Positions 12,116 to 24,644 of a DNA stretch of 64,000 bases are shown one piece after another; positions within the stretch are counted from its first letter, which is position 1; each line of letters starts with the position of its first letter. Location of the stretch: the NCBI GenBank assembly GCA_028023455.1, contig JAQFVV010012420.1, positions 4,402,001-4,466,000 of the forward strand, read 5' to 3'. The DNA is from Epiperipatus broadwayi. Its lineage: Eukaryota; Onychophora; Udeonychophora; Euonychophora; Peripatidae. Made by a program: the position numbers and the translations under genes. Below the pieces are notes generated by a model that worked only from the letters and a program-made list of their open reading frames with translations, was not told where the DNA came from and did no database searches.

Positions 12116-13820
12116 AGGATATTCTTATGACCAAAACAGCCACAAACCTTTTTTAAATTTAGTTATGTTTCTATTATTAATTTAATAAAAATAATTTTCT
12201 AAAATAGGGTTTGTTTTAGTATCTCTAATTTAGTATCTGAGATAATTGCCTTATTATCTCACATAATGGACAACCCTTGAATTTATCTGCCCCAAACCAG
12301 ATAAGCAGTAGAATACTATAACCAAATGATAATACCTGAAATTCTAAGTGGTAGTCTATCAATAATTTTTATTACAATTTCCTTAGCACAATTTATTTTA
12401 GCTTATTAATTTTAGAGATACATCTTAAGTTTTAATAAAACCTTACGTGATACATTAGATTTCAGTCACTTCAGAGCAGCCGATAATTGAGCTAAAGGTT
12501 TCCAGATAGATTCTCGACTAACAAAAAAAAAAAACTGGAAGAAAAAAAAGTTGTTAAGAGTTGGAATTAGGGTTAGATTTATTGCTTCATTATCTTGAGA
12601 ATTTTAGTAATATTTAATTGTTCGATATTATTAGTAAAGCATTTTTTTCTAAAAAAAAATATTATTAATATTGAGAAATAAAATTATCCTAATATTCAAA
12701 TAAAGAAAATACGTAAGATAAAAAAAAAAAAACTATATTTATAGAAAAATGGCATTATTACTGCACCGAAAAGTGATCTAATATGTTATAAAAAAAAAAA
12801 AAGTAAACTGAAAAGAAGAAAAAATCTTCAAATTATTGATAACAATGAGAATCAAAAAAAAAAAAAAAATTTCAAAAATAGTAATCAAAGAATATATAGT
12901 AATAATTAACTTTCAACTTTTCCTGAATCTGAAGAAACAAAACTGTCATCATTTCTGAAGACGACAAATCTAGTACAAAATGAAAAAATAAAATAATCAT
13001 TTGTACAAGCAAATTTCAACTAAACTGAAAAACATAGTTCAGAAAATAATTTTAAGGTCGCTGATAGTAAAACTTTAAAAACTTCTTTCATTAATATTTC
13101 TTCTCAAAAATTTCAAATTAAAAAGTGAAAAGATCTCAAAAATATTAGTCAAATTAAATTCATATTACAGGAGTATCTTTTCCTATATCAGAATTCCACA
13201 CATATGTATATTTTTTATTATCCAATCCTTATCTGCTAACCAATTGCCTTATGCTATTACTTAAAACCTATAGTATATAGGGTATAAGCACAGACTTTCA
13301 CATGACTCACCATTCACCATTATATCTCATATCACTGATACACACTTGAACACATATATGTCGAAAAAATAAATAATCACCACTATACGTATTTCATGCT
13401 AAACCAACAATCATCAGTTGGTCCAGATTATCATCTCCACACATATATGCAATAAGTGCTCAGATATATATTAAGATAGCCAATCTTCATACTTCAATCC
13501 AATTCACACTCCAACTCTTCAACCGTCCATCCAATTGAAAATCTGATGATGGAATGATTATCCTGTATTTCAGTTATTAAATCTATAGGGAAATTAACAT
13601 TAAGTGGACTATTGATTTTTTGACTATAGTTTGCTTTTTAAATTCCTTTGACAGAAAGTTTATTATTTTTAGTATCAAATCTAGTAAGTGAGGATGCTTT
13701 AACATCATCAGCAATGTTTGAATTAGCAAATTGTTTTCAAATTATTACATAAACTTAATTATTCATTCTTGGTTTGTCATTTATTAGGAATGCTAATCAA
13801 ATGTTGATTTAATTCATGAA
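12116..13820. other. No gene seen; A-rich spacer
   Basis: Several long A-runs (for example 12722-12732, 12855-12870). No protein-like frame. Confidence 0.45.
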
Positions 13821-13956
13821 ATTGTTTTTTGTTTATTGGCTTTTTACCTCTCAGTTTAAGGTCAAGAAACACCATGGTCTTTCTTCTCAGTGTCTGATAA
13901 GGCAGAATGAATGTTTGTGTAAATGATAAATATTTTTTCAATACATATATACAATT

Positions 13957-14830
13957 ATGACAGACAAAAATAAAGCATGGCCCTTATTCCCAGGAGGCTG
14001 TAAAGTCACCAACCAAGGCAGCGGTTGGTGGCCAAAGATGGAGGGTGCTAAGAATTCCCTGATTGCGAACCCAGGCTGCCATTTGATGACGACTTTTTAT
14101 TTAGGGACTTACAACTGCAGATCACTTTCAAATAAAGGAAGATTGCAAGAATTAGAAGAAGAACTCTTATATTAAATGGGACATTATTGGACTTTGTGAA
14201 GTTAGAAGAAAAGGTGAAGAGACAATTGATTTAAAAAGTGGACATATACTCTATTGTGAAGGCACAAATATTGGAAATACAAGTGGAGTACGATTCATTA
14301 TAAATAAAAAGTGGAAAAACAATATTGTGAAGATTGATGGTGTATCGGACAGAGTGGCAAGATTAGTTATACAACTTAATAGCAGATACCAAATGCAGAT
14401 AATTCAGATTTATACCCCAACAAGTTCTCATAGTGATGAAGTAGTAGAAGATTTTTATATGGATGCACAAAAGACTTTTGATCAAAGTAAACACCATTTT
14501 AAAATTGTTATGGGAGACTTTAATGCTAGAATTGGTAAAAAAAAAGAAAGATGAAAGTGCTGTGGATAATTTTGGTTATGGTAATAGAAATGAGAGAGGT
14601 CATAGACTTGTGGAGTTTGCAGAAAAAGAAAAACTTTATATTATGAATTCTTTTTTTGAGAAAAATGTTAAAAGGAAATGGACATGGAAGCATCCAAATG
14701 AAGGTACAGCAGAATTGGATTATATTTTGACTAACAGGAAATACATATTTCAAGATTGTAATGTTCTTAATAAATTTAACACAGGAAGTGATCATGGATT
14801 AGTAAGGTGTAAGATATGTGTTAATGTAAA
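13957..14830 (+). pseudogene. RTE LINE endonuclease domain, broken
   Basis: The translated pieces read as an EEP-family endonuclease: a YNCRSL start (14110s), WDIIGLCEVRRKGEE (catalytic E region), the GDFNARIG motif near 14510-14535, and a C-terminal SDHGLV motif near 14788. A 2-nt deletion at about 14170 (compared with the copy at 62.05 kb), one extra base in the A-run at about 14540 and another indel near 14860 break the frame. The upstream ATG at 13957 adds about 45 residues shared by both copies. Its role in the intact element is to nick the target DNA for target-primed reverse transcription. Confidence 0.85.
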
Positions 14831-16920
14831 ACTAGAGAGACAAAAATTATTAAGAAAAACAATTTTACAGTTGATATTCATAATCTTCAGAAACATTCTA
14901 ATGAATTTAAATTAGAACTTATAAATCAGTTTCAAGTATTAGTAGATTTTGAACATGATTCAGATTTGAATGAAATTAATATGAAAATAACTGATACACT
15001 TTTGAAAACTGCAACAAAGATAGCTGGTAGAAAAAAAACAGCAATTGACCAATAAAATTTCTACTGAGACTAGAGAATTTATGAAGAAAAGAAGGAATAT
15101 GAAGATATACTAAAATGATGCATTAAAAAGAATTGAATATCTTGAATTTTGTAAAATTGGTGCGGAAAAGAGTTGAAAATGATATAAGAAAGTATAACTG
15201 TGAACTAGCAAGGAAAGCTGTAGAAGAAAATAAAAGTCTTAAGAATGTAAAACAACATTTTGGTATTGGTAGGAAATTTATATCTGCAATAAGAAAAAAA
15301 GATGGAATTATTACTAAAAGGAGAGGTGACATCATGAAATTGGTAGAAGATTTTTATCAAGAATTATATAGTAATAAAGAACAAGTACCTCCTATATCTA
15401 TTACATCTTCCGAATTGCCCAGAATTTTAAATGAAGAAGTGAGACATGCAATTAAATGTATGAAGAAAGGAAAGGCTCCAGGTAATGATGGAATTGTAAT
15501 TGATATATTAAAAGAAGCAGGTGAAGAAATAGAAATTTTTTTAGCAAAGTTATATACCAAATGTCTAAATGATAAAGATGTACCGGAAGATTGAAAGAAT
15601 GCAGTAATAATATTAATATTTAAAAAAGGTGATAAAGAAGATATTAGAAATTACAGACCTATCAGCCTTTTATCAGTTTTATATAAAATTTTTACCAAGA
15701 TAATTACAACTTGTCTACAGAGAACATTGGATTTCCACCAACCAAGAGAACAAGCTGGATTTAAAAGTGGTTTTAGTACAGTAGATCATATCCAGGTATT
15801 GAGAGAAGTTATAGAAAGGACAAATAAATATGAGTTGCCATTATGCTTAGGATTTGTAGATTATGAAAAGGCATTTGATTCTATAAACATTTCTTCAGTG
15901 ATTAAAGCATTAGATCATCAAGATATAGATCCAGGATATTGTCATATTTTAAAGAATATTTATAAAAATGCAACAGCAACAATTAGATTACATAATGACA
16001 CTGGGAAAGTCAACATTGAGAAAGGTGTAAGACAAGGTGACTCCATATCTCCAAAACTTTTTACAGCAGTGCTGCAAGAAGTATTTTGTGGATTAAAATG
16101 GAAAACTAAAGGAGTGAAAGTAAATAGTGATTATTTAAGTCATTTAGATTTCGCAGATGATGTAGTTGTTTTTGCAAATAATGCTTCAGATCTGCAGGAA
16201 ATGTTGCAGGAATTATCAGATGAAAATAGGAAAGTAGGACTAAAGATAAATGTTAAAAAGACTAAGGTAATGTTTAATCGATTTGCTCAAAATATGAAAA
16301 TAAAGATTGATTATGATGAATTAGAAGAAGTTAACAGTTACAAATACCTTGGTCAGATTATTAATACGAATGGAAACATAATGGAGGAAATTAATCATAG
16401 AATTAAACTTGGTTGGAGTGCTTTTGGTAGAAATAACTTGATACTAAAAGGAAATATGCCTATGTGTTTGAAAAGGAAGGTTTTTAACAAATGTGTTTTA
16501 CCAGTTCTTACTTATGGATCTGAGACTTGGACACTTAATAGAAGAGCAATTCAGAGACTTCAGACCACTCAAAGAAGTATGGAGAGATGTATGTTGCGAG
16601 TAACAAGAAGAGATCGTAAACGCAATGTATGGGTAAGAGAACAAACAGGTGTTATTGACCTCATTGAAAAAATTAAAAGATTAAAGTGGAGTTGGGTTGG
16701 GGTTGGATACATTGTTAAAAGAGATGATAATAGATAGACAATTGAAATTTTAAACTGGATTCCAAGAGATTGTAAAAGACCCAGAAAGAGACCACATGTG
16801 AGATAGATGGATGAAATAAGAAAGTGTGCAGGGGTAATGTGGAGAAGAGAAGCTAAAGATTGAAGAAGTTGGATTAAACTTGGGGAGACCTTCATCCTGC
16901 AGTGGATTGATAATGGTTGA
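14830..16920 (+). pseudogene. RTE LINE reverse transcriptase, broken
   Basis: Open pieces at 15133-15594 and 15727-16737 give the RT core: GKAPGNDGI, the palm-entry [25 protein letters not shown] (first catalytic Asp), [13 protein letters not shown] and HLDFADDVVVF (FADD box, about 16146-16165), then the RTE C-terminal region with RLQTTQRSMER and a W/R-rich end. Defects include TAA at about 15111, TGA for Trp at 15592-15594, TAG for Trp at 16733-16735, and small indels near 14860 and 15045. The TGA is shared with the copy at 60.78 kb. Confidence 0.9.
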
Positions 16921-16947
16921 TAATGATGATGATGATGATTGTTTTTG

Positions 16948-19900
16948 TAATAATAAATGAACAAACTCAGATATATTGACATTTAGTTGTCACTGCATTT
17001 ATTAAATTATCTCTGAATTATTACCATAATCGATAATTATTTCTAAATTGATTTTGCTACAATTGATAATTGTCTCTGAATTAATAACTCCATGTGAATT
17101 AAATGCTGCTGAATTACTAATGCCTCTTGAATATATGCATTCAGAAACATTCTCAATTACTGCCATAATTAATTTAGAGGCTGTTTAATAAATTTAATGA
17201 CAATTCAACATTATTATATCTGATTCCATTAAATAAATTATGTAAAAGATACACCATGACTTATAAATCCACAGAAATATGATACCGTTTTCATTAATAG
17301 TATTGACCATAGCATATTACTATCATACTGTAGTTTTACAGTCATTACAATGTAATATTCATTCTTTTAACTGTAATCTGAAAACAAATCAAGGTTTTTA
17401 AAAAATTCTAGTCCATGAATATAGTAGATAGTTATCCTTGTCATTATACCATGAGCCTTTTCAAAAATATAGGTAAATTATTGGCTGAATGCCTGCAGGA
17501 TATATGTTATCATAATTATTACAATCATCAACACACTCATTCTCATATAATCACACAGAATAATGTGGGACCTTTTATTCATTGCATAACAATAGCTATA
17601 GATTCATTTTCCAATCATTTACATGTGGTTAACTAAATTGCACAATAACCAAATATTTGAAAGAAAAATCTTCATGACCTTAAATAGATGGCAACTTTTA
17701 ACCACTCTAGGATAAAATGCAAATCAAAAAAAGGTCATATGATTTAGCATATGAATTTTTATACATCTAACTATTAACAAATATAAAAAAAAACGCACTT
17801 TCATTAGAGGCTTTAGCAAGTCCTTCAACTTGCCAATGTATATGTATATTTTGATAATCATTAATTATGTCCTTCATGACTTGTCTATAACACAAATACA
17901 AAAATCTGATGCTGTTTATATTTTACTTTAAAAGCAGATAAGAGGAGAGACTACCATCTTGATGGATTGTAGTAATTGCCAAAAAGATCAAATTTAACTG
18001 ATTTATTGTTGCATTTTTTAAAATCTTTGAGATCTCATAAAAAATGTTTTTACACTGTAATTCTGTGATTGACTGAAACAGTTTCAATAGAGCTTTGAAA
18101 AAGAAATCATTATTCAAAGCATAACTTAAAATAGTGAATTAGTTAGTGATAAATCTGATCTACTTAACTTTTTTGAAAAAAAAAAATATTTATCTTCTAA
18201 TATTTGGAAAATAAATTTATCTAAAAATAGTAAAACACTACAAAGGGGAAAATTTTAATGATCCAGTAATATTTTTATAGTAATATTTCATAGCATATGC
18301 TAAAGTTTAGTATGTACTTTTTCTCTAAACAGGGTTAATGTGTTCATTAATTGAATAAACTAATGCTAAATAAACTGTCCTTAAAATATTTGCATTGCAA
18401 TCCCAAATAATTCCAGACAGTTTTTCAAAAAAAGTTGTTCCTAGAAGATATTTTGGATCTAATCTTTAAGGGAGGAGGCAATAGGCTACAGTTCAAAGTT
18501 ACTCCTAATTAGCATGGAATAGAATTGTGCTGCTATTTGTAATTGCAGAAGGCTATATTCAGTTTATGAAATGTTTTGGAATTGTTTAAGCAGAATTACA
18601 AATGTAACTCTAGTTTTTCAAAACTGTTCATGTCCATCATAAGAGACTTTTCTATTTTTGAAAAGAATTTATCTGTAATGGATGAGAGTCTTTTCATGCC
18701 TCACTATGCAAACAGCATCTATTAGAATGTAAAATTAAAGTCTTCACTTGGAAATCAGATTTCATCTCTTAATAAATGCTGATTAATTAATTATGAGAGA
18801 TCAATTTATAATTATAATTATCCTATTGTAATCAATTTCTAAATTAGTAATGAGTCAATTATTAATGAATTTAAGACTGACAATAGAACTGTAGAAGATA
18901 ATAATTGAGTGCAAATGCAACACTATCAAAAAAGAGAAATTAAAATAACATATAAGATAAATATTGCAATACATTTTTGCTTAATGAAAATCATGCTAAA
19001 TATATTTGATATGCGGATCAAAATAACTTTTTACAACTTTCCAAAACAACTCATTCTGTAGGTTCAGATGACTAAATTTGAGATGATATATTCTCATTGT
19101 TCATATTTTCAAGAATTTATTCAAATTGACAATTTATTTCTGGTTAAATGAAGTATTAAAGTGATATTGTGGGAAGGGGGGGGGGGAACTTCAATAATAT
19201 GACAAAAACATGGAAACAAAAAGCTGTTATGTCAAAAAAATTAATGCAAAAATATATATTTTGAAATTTTGATAAATAATTTCTAAAATCAGTATATATG
19301 ATACAAAAATATAAAGATTTATGAATATATTTCTAAGAAAATAAACAAATAAATACGAACAATGGAAGAGAATTAATAGTTTTATAGACTATATAGCAAT
19401 GAAACAATATTAAGATAGAACAAATGTATCATAAATTATTTAAAATTGAAGTTTAAAAAATTGATTGTTTTTTCTTAAAAATATTAGATTTATTATATTT
19501 TGCAAAATAATGAGATTGACTGATAAATGAAAGGTCATGAGATTTCTACCTGACATTCTACTTAATTTGATCTGGATTGCTAAGTTTCTAAAGAAATTTG
19601 CATCTTTCAATTTAAAGTGCCTAACATTTTATTTGGCATACTTTTACAATCTCTTATTGATTTCCCCCCCTTTTTCTGTAATTTGAGATTTCTTTGTAAT
19701 TATGCCTTTCAAATTTCCTACTAAGACAAAGATCAACAGATAAATAGATAGAATTAACTGAGATTTTCTAAGCTGTGAAATTCTTTTTGCAACCATTTAG
19801 CATTGCTTAGTCTGATGTTTGAATTTTTTGTGCTTTAGTTTTATTTTAATTTATGATAACTGGAGTCTGATGTTTATCATAAGACTAAAATAACAAATAC

Positions 19901-20328
19901 CTTTAACGATTTATTAGGATTGGAATTTAAAAATTGTGTCAGAAAGAAATTATTTGAATTGTCTTTAGAAATATTATTGTTAGGTCAATTTCAAGATAAA
20001 ATGTTTTATGTAATATATTAATTGAAAATATTTTTAGATGATATATATAATAAATGACTTTCAGGGTAATTAAATTAAAAAAATACATATCAAAAATAGC
20101 AAAAACAAAAAAAAAACATTCTAACTTTTCATAAAAAAAATTCAACAATCGTATTATTTTCCTATATCTGTAATGATAAAGTAGGCAAACAGATAAATGC
20201 TTAGGATGCAAACTAATATGAAGGTGGGATCAACAATGCTGTAACAATACGTGAAATTTATTTTATCAGACATTATGAAAAATTCATCCATTCATTAATT
20301 AGTAACTGCTTGTTGGATGATAAGGGGA
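16948..20328. other. No gene seen; AT-rich spacer
   Basis: Small frames at 17415 and 17923 look like chance. There is a G-run at 19177-19187. I recognise no element. Confidence 0.45.
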
Positions 20329-20963
20329 GGCATGCCAAATATTTGGTATGCCTAAGGCAGTGGTGCACAAATTTTTTACACTTGTAACCTTTGTTTGGAT
20401 GAAAATTTAATATAACAAATTATTGTTTTACCAAGGTCACCACATGTGGCTGTGCAGTTTGTGTGGGTCACAAAGACACTTCATCAATGGGGTCAACAAA
20501 TTGCAGTGATAATTAATAAAATTTATATGTTAATAAAAATGCTTAAATTTAAGATTGCTTCATTGTTATAAACATGATCTGATTGCACATATTTTTATTT
20601 AAATTTAAGATGATTACTTTTTATTTAAATTGTTCGAAATATATTAAATATTATATACTTTACCCTTGTTCTACATTGAACATATGGGTACCATTTCACT
20701 GCTACATGTAATAAAATTTATATGTAAATTAAAATATTTAGATTTCTGAATCAGAACATTGTTAGTAATACATCCTTATAGCAAATATTTTTTATTTAAA
20801 TATAAGAGGATTACTTTTTTACTCAGACTTGTGATAATTGTTTGAAATATATTAAAAATTATGCCTATCCATTGCTTTAATGCAATGGATTTGTGCAATT
20901 GCACTGTGAGAATTAATAAAATTTATATGTAAATGAAAATATTTATATTTCCAAATTACCTTT
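20329..20963. repeat. ~200-bp tandem array with hAT-like left edge
   Basis: The block opens with a 24-nt palindrome centred on CCAAATATTTGG (20329-20352), then CAGTGGTGCACAAATTTTTT, which resembles a hAT terminal repeat. After that come units that each start with TAATAAAATTTATATGT (about 20514, 20709 and 20916), period close to 200 bp. The third unit is cut at 20963 by the Gypsy element. A tandem-repeat-bearing non-autonomous DNA transposon would fit. Confidence 0.55.
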
Positions 20964-21307
20964 TGCTATGTCTGAGGGTTACTCTATGAGAGAGAACCAG
21001 TCAGCAAGCATAATAATAATCCAGGGTTTTCACAGATAGCAAATTATCACTCTTACAATTAGAGGATGGGTTCTTCTTGGAGACTAGATCCTTCCAAGGC
21101 GTTGACTACTTTTACACACGTGAACCTGGACACAAGAGAGTGTAGATCGTTCTACCATACTATTTATATCCTTGCTTATCGATCTATCATGTCTGGTCTG
21201 GATAAGCGATAGCAGCGCTCTCTTTATATTTATTTAACAGAGTAATCCATAAGCAGGTATGTAGTTTTTACGTATTTATACTTAAGTCTGTAGGTGGGTA
21301 TATCGCA
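20964..21307 (-). repeat. Gypsy 3' LTR
   Basis: 344 bp, ends TG...CA on both strands. Aligns end to end with 25280-25623; I count differences at three sites (plus-strand A/G, T/A and G/A near 21158, 21171 and 21180). Confidence 0.95.
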
Positions 21308-21323
21308 CTCCTCCCCCTACTCT
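21308..21323 (-). other. Polypurine tract of the Gypsy element
   Basis: Minus strand AGAGTAGGGGGAGGAG lies directly before the 3' LTR, the position where plus-strand DNA synthesis is primed. Confidence 0.85.
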
Positions 21324-21338
21324 GGAAATAAATGGAGC

Positions 21339-22709
21339 TTAACTACAAACGTAGTCTTTAAACTTAACAGGTAAACGACATGCTCTTTGTGTTTTTAACC
21401 CTTCTTGCACTGGGTCACACGGTACATCCTCCAACTCTTCATCTTTTGAAGTATCCTTATTCAATACCATTTCCAGATCGGTTTCATCTCCACGTTCCGT
21501 TTCTATCTTTGTACCCAACGGCATTTCTATATTTGTATCCAACGGCATTTCACTCTCGTCCTCTGATGCAGGGTCCTCTCGACGGTGGCGAAGGTGGTTT
21601 ATGTGTTTTCTAAATGATTTTTTATTTTGTAACTCCACCAGATGAATTTGTTTTGACAGTAGCTGTTTTACAGTTCCCGGGATCCATTTACTCTTCAACA
21701 CGTCATAAATCCAAACGTCTTCACCGGGTAGAAACTTATCCGTTGAGAAAACTCTACTCTTGTGGTTTCCAGGCAAAAGTTGTGATAGATGTGTCCGGCA
21801 CTTCCGACCCATTAATAACTCTGCTGGGGTTTTTCCTGTTGAAGTACTCGGTGTGAAATGCTGTGTATACATTGCTTGCACTAACGCATCCGACATGTTG
21901 TTTAATTGTAATTTTTTTATGGTGTACTTTAGGTGTTGCACTCCTTGCTCAGCTATACCATTGCTCTGAGGGTGGTATGGTGGTGTGAGAGTATGTTCTA
22001 TTCCTCTGTCCCTCAGAAAATCTTTAAATTTTGTTGACGTAAATCCTGCACCGTTATCTGTCACAACATTTTCCGGATAACCGTGGGTAGCAAACACTTC
22101 ATTTAACACCCGGATGGTGCACTCAGCACTGGTATCTTTAACCACTCTGTATTCACTCCAACGTGAATACGCGTCAACTAATAACAATATAATATATCCG
22201 TTCAATGGTCCAACATGGTCCAGATGAATTCGCGACCATGGGGCAGAAGGTGCTTCCCAAGTTTCAAATTTCTTCGGAGGCAGTTTAGTTATCTGTTGGC
22301 AGTTTACACATTCTTTCAGCGTGTTCTCAATATCCTTTGTCAAGTTTGGCCACCATACATATGATCTAGCCAGAGCTTTCATACGCACTATTCCAGGGTG
22401 TCCTTTATGCAATAAGCTTAAGATTTTTTTTCTGCCATTAGTAGGCACTAAAACACGATCATTATTTAATATGCATCCGTTGCACACAGACAGTCCTTCT
22501 CTGGCAATCCAGATGCTATGACTTAATTCACTGGGGCATCTAGATGGCCAACCTTTTCTTATCCAATTTATCAATTTCATGTATCCTTTATCATTCCTAG
22601 TCCAGTGTGCTATGACGTTGCTATTTATCCCTTCTGGATTTAGAGCGTCAATGTAGTTTATTTCCTTTATTTCATAAGTAATTTCCTTTACATCTGGCAA
22701 TCTGGACAA
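21339..22709 (-). CDS. Gypsy integrase region of pol
   Basis: A 456-aa open frame. It begins in the segment that normally links RNase H to integrase (ADALSRLPDVK). A zinc-binding HHCC domain (H101, H104, C134, C137) is followed by the DDE catalytic core (D164 in HLDHVGPL, D218 in VVTDNG, E254 in NGIAEQG), then a C-terminal region and an acidic tail (about residues 380-440). It should cut and join cDNA into host DNA. The first Met is not a real start: the frame is separated from RT-RNase H by a one-base shift in a T-run at about 22742, probably a disabling mutation. Confidence 0.93.
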   Translation of the reverse strand: MSRLPDVKEITYEIKEINYIDALNPEGINSNVIAHWTRNDKGYMKLINWIRKGWPSRCPSELSHSIWIAREGLSVCNGCILNNDRVLVPTNGRKKILSLLHKGHPGIVRMKALARSYVWWPNLTKDIENTLKECVNCQQITKLPPKKFETWEAPSAPWSRIHLDHVGPLNGYIILLLVDAYSRWSEYRVVKDTSAECTIRVLNEVFATHGYPENVVTDNGAGFTSTKFKDFLRDRGIEHTLTPPYHPQSNGIAEQGVQHLKYTIKKLQLNNMSDALVQAMYTQHFTPSTSTGKTPAELLMGRKCRTHLSQLLPGNHKSRVFSTDKFLPGEDVWIYDVLKSKWIPGTVKQLLSKQIHLVELQNKKSFRKHINHLRHRREDPASEDESEMPLDTNIEMPLGTKIETERGDETDLEMVLNKDTSKDEELEDVPCDPVQEGLKTQRACRLPVKFKDYVCS

Positions 22710-24580
22710 AGCATCCGCATGACTGATCTTTTTTCCGGGTTTGTAAAAATTAACGTGAAATCATAATGCGACAATATATCTATCCATCGTAACATACGTG
22801 GGCTTGACGATTCATAAACATTTTTTACACAGCCGAAAATTCCCGTTAGAGGGCGATGATCGGTATAGATCGTGAATTTCCGTCCGTATGCATATTGGTG
22901 GAACTTCTTTACCGCGAAAATCACTGCTAAAGCTTCCTTATCCACTTGACTGTAATTTTTCTCAGCTGGTGTTAGTACTCTCGAAGCAAACGCAATAGGA
23001 CGTTCACCTTCATAACATGGATGAGAGAGGACAGCTCCAACGCCGTATTCCGATGCGTCTGCAGTAATACATAATTCCCAGTCATTCCGATAATGCACTA
23101 ACAAACTTTCCGATGTCATCAAGTCTTTTGCAGTTTCAAAAGCTTTATTTTGTTCTGTGCTCCATATCCAACGTTGTTTTTTCTTTAACAACATGTATAG
23201 CGGTGATAGCACATGTGATTTCCCAGCTAAAAAACTTTCGTAGAAATTTAGCAGTCCTAAAAATGCTTGAAGTTCCTTCATGCTTTGGGGTTTTCTGGCA
23301 TTTTTTATGGCTTTTACCTTTTCTGGGTCTGGGCGGCGTCCTTTTTCAGTTACGATGTGTCCGAGAAATTTAATTTCCTTCGCAGACCATATACACTTTC
23401 CTACGTTTAATTTCGCTTTAGCTTGGTCTAACTTCGAACAAACCTGATCCACACGCTTTTCAAGCTCGTTTTCTGTCTCGCCAACGACGAGAATATCGTC
23501 CAAGTACGGGATTACCCCGTCCATTGCTCTAAAAAGCATTTCCATTTTTGCTTGAAACACATTTGGTGCGATCGTTATTCCATACGGTAATTTATTGCAC
23601 TTATATAAGCCTTTGTGCGTGGTTAACGTGAGTAGCTCTGCCATCTCCTTAGTTACAGGAATCTGATGAAATGCTGTTTTCAGATCTATTTTTGCAAAAT
23701 ATTTTGCCTTCTGTAATACTGCCAATACTTCTCGCTCATTTGGAACGGGGTAAGCTCCCTTATTTATATATTTATTTATTGTGAGACGATAATCTCCACA
23801 TAACCGTAAACTACCCTCTGGTTTCACAATCGTCACTATCGGGGTCGCCCACGACGACTCTTCCGTAGGTGTGAGAACTCCTTTAGCTACAAGATCATTT
23901 AATTCTTTCTCTACTTTTTCTCTTATCGCAAACGGCACTTTTCGAGGTTTACATATAATTCCTTTTGCGTCTTTCACTAGTTCAATATCCACTGGTCTAG
24001 TTCTAAATTCCAACACTCCAGGCCTAAACAATTCCGGGTATCGTTCTTTTATGGTAGTTTCTATACGGACCTTTTTTAATATTTCCACACGTATTCCCAA
24101 AGCCGCGAACCAATTTCTGCCGAGTAACGGGCTAATATTATTTTTTACTATATATAATTCTAGGAACTTATGTCTTTTATTCAACGTCACTGGCACAGTA
24201 GCTTTCCCTTGAATATTTATTCTATTTCCGTTTATATCCGTGACAAACACATCTGCTTTCCATAGCTTTAAGTTATTTTCCCAGTCTTTTTTTATTTCCA
24301 TCCAGTCTTTATGTGATATAATTGACAAGCCGGCACCGCTGTCCACTTCCATTGTCATCCGTTTATTGCAAATTTGCAATTCTACCCGAATGTTATCCAA
24401 TTTGGTGTCGTCATTTCTAATGGCCTTGATAGATACTTCACATTCCACCTCACTCCGGGGCTTGTAATCTGATTTTTTTCTCGGATATTCGCCGTCTCTG
24501 GAATGACACACAGCTGCTAAGTGCCCTCTAGTGTTACACATCCTGCAAACTTTGTCTTTATATCTGCAATTATTTTTCAA
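22688..24580 (-). CDS. Gypsy protease-RT-RNase H region of pol
   Basis: A 630-aa open frame. It starts inside the CCHC zinc-knuckle region (second knuckle CRMCNTRGHLAAVC, residues 12-25). Next come the aspartic protease (DSGAG at 80-84), RT (FAKIDL at about 295-300, LPYG at 331-334, YLDD at 359-362) and RNase H (TADAS at about 506-510, then DHRPL). These make cDNA and process the polyprotein. The frame runs past the expected RNase H end into a shifted frame and stops at 22688, overlapping the integrase frame. Catalytic residues all look present. Confidence 0.95.
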   Translation of the reverse strand: MKNNCRYKDKVCRMCNTRGHLAAVCHSRDGEYPRKKSDYKPRSEVECEVSIKAIRNDDTKLDNIRVELQICNKRMTMEVDSGAGLSIISHKDWMEIKKDWENNLKLWKADVFVTDINGNRINIQGKATVPVTLNKRHKFLELYIVKNNISPLLGRNWFAALGIRVEILKKVRIETTIKERYPELFRPGVLEFRTRPVDIELVKDAKGIICKPRKVPFAIREKVEKELNDLVAKGVLTPTEESSWATPIVTIVKPEGSLRLCGDYRLTINKYINKGAYPVPNEREVLAVLQKAKYFAKIDLKTAFHQIPVTKEMAELLTLTTHKGLYKCNKLPYGITIAPNVFQAKMEMLFRAMDGVIPYLDDILVVGETENELEKRVDQVCSKLDQAKAKLNVGKCIWSAKEIKFLGHIVTEKGRRPDPEKVKAIKNARKPQSMKELQAFLGLLNFYESFLAGKSHVLSPLYMLLKKKQRWIWSTEQNKAFETAKDLMTSESLLVHYRNDWELCITADASEYGVGAVLSHPCYEGERPIAFASRVLTPAEKNYSQVDKEALAVIFAVKKFHQYAYGRKFTIYTDHRPLTGIFGCVKNVYESSSPRMLRWIDILSHYDFTLIFTNPEKRSVMRMLCPDCQM

Positions 24581-24644
24581 GTGTCCTATTTTTCCACAGC
24601 AATTACATGTTTGTTTCTTACTGTAGCCACTGGAGGTCGCGATA

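Larger units (their letters stand above)
13832..16937 (+). mobile_element. RTE-clade LINE, near full length, defective
   Basis: The element carries an apurinic-type endonuclease then a reverse transcriptase in one original ORF, a short 3' end and a GAT-repeat tail (about 16920-16940). That order and the microsatellite-like tail are typical of the RTE clade. It is flanked by ATTGTTTTTTG (13821-13831) and ATTGTTTTTG (16938-16947), a likely target duplication. It starts about 170 bp short of the longer 5' end seen in the copy at 61.55 kb. At least four small indels and several stops break the ORF, so it cannot encode a working protein. Confidence 0.9.

Noticed and set aside
24240-24467. Plus-strand frames inside the Gypsy element (21380, 21614, 23113, 23871, 24240)
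   Set aside because: They are antisense shadows of gag and pol.
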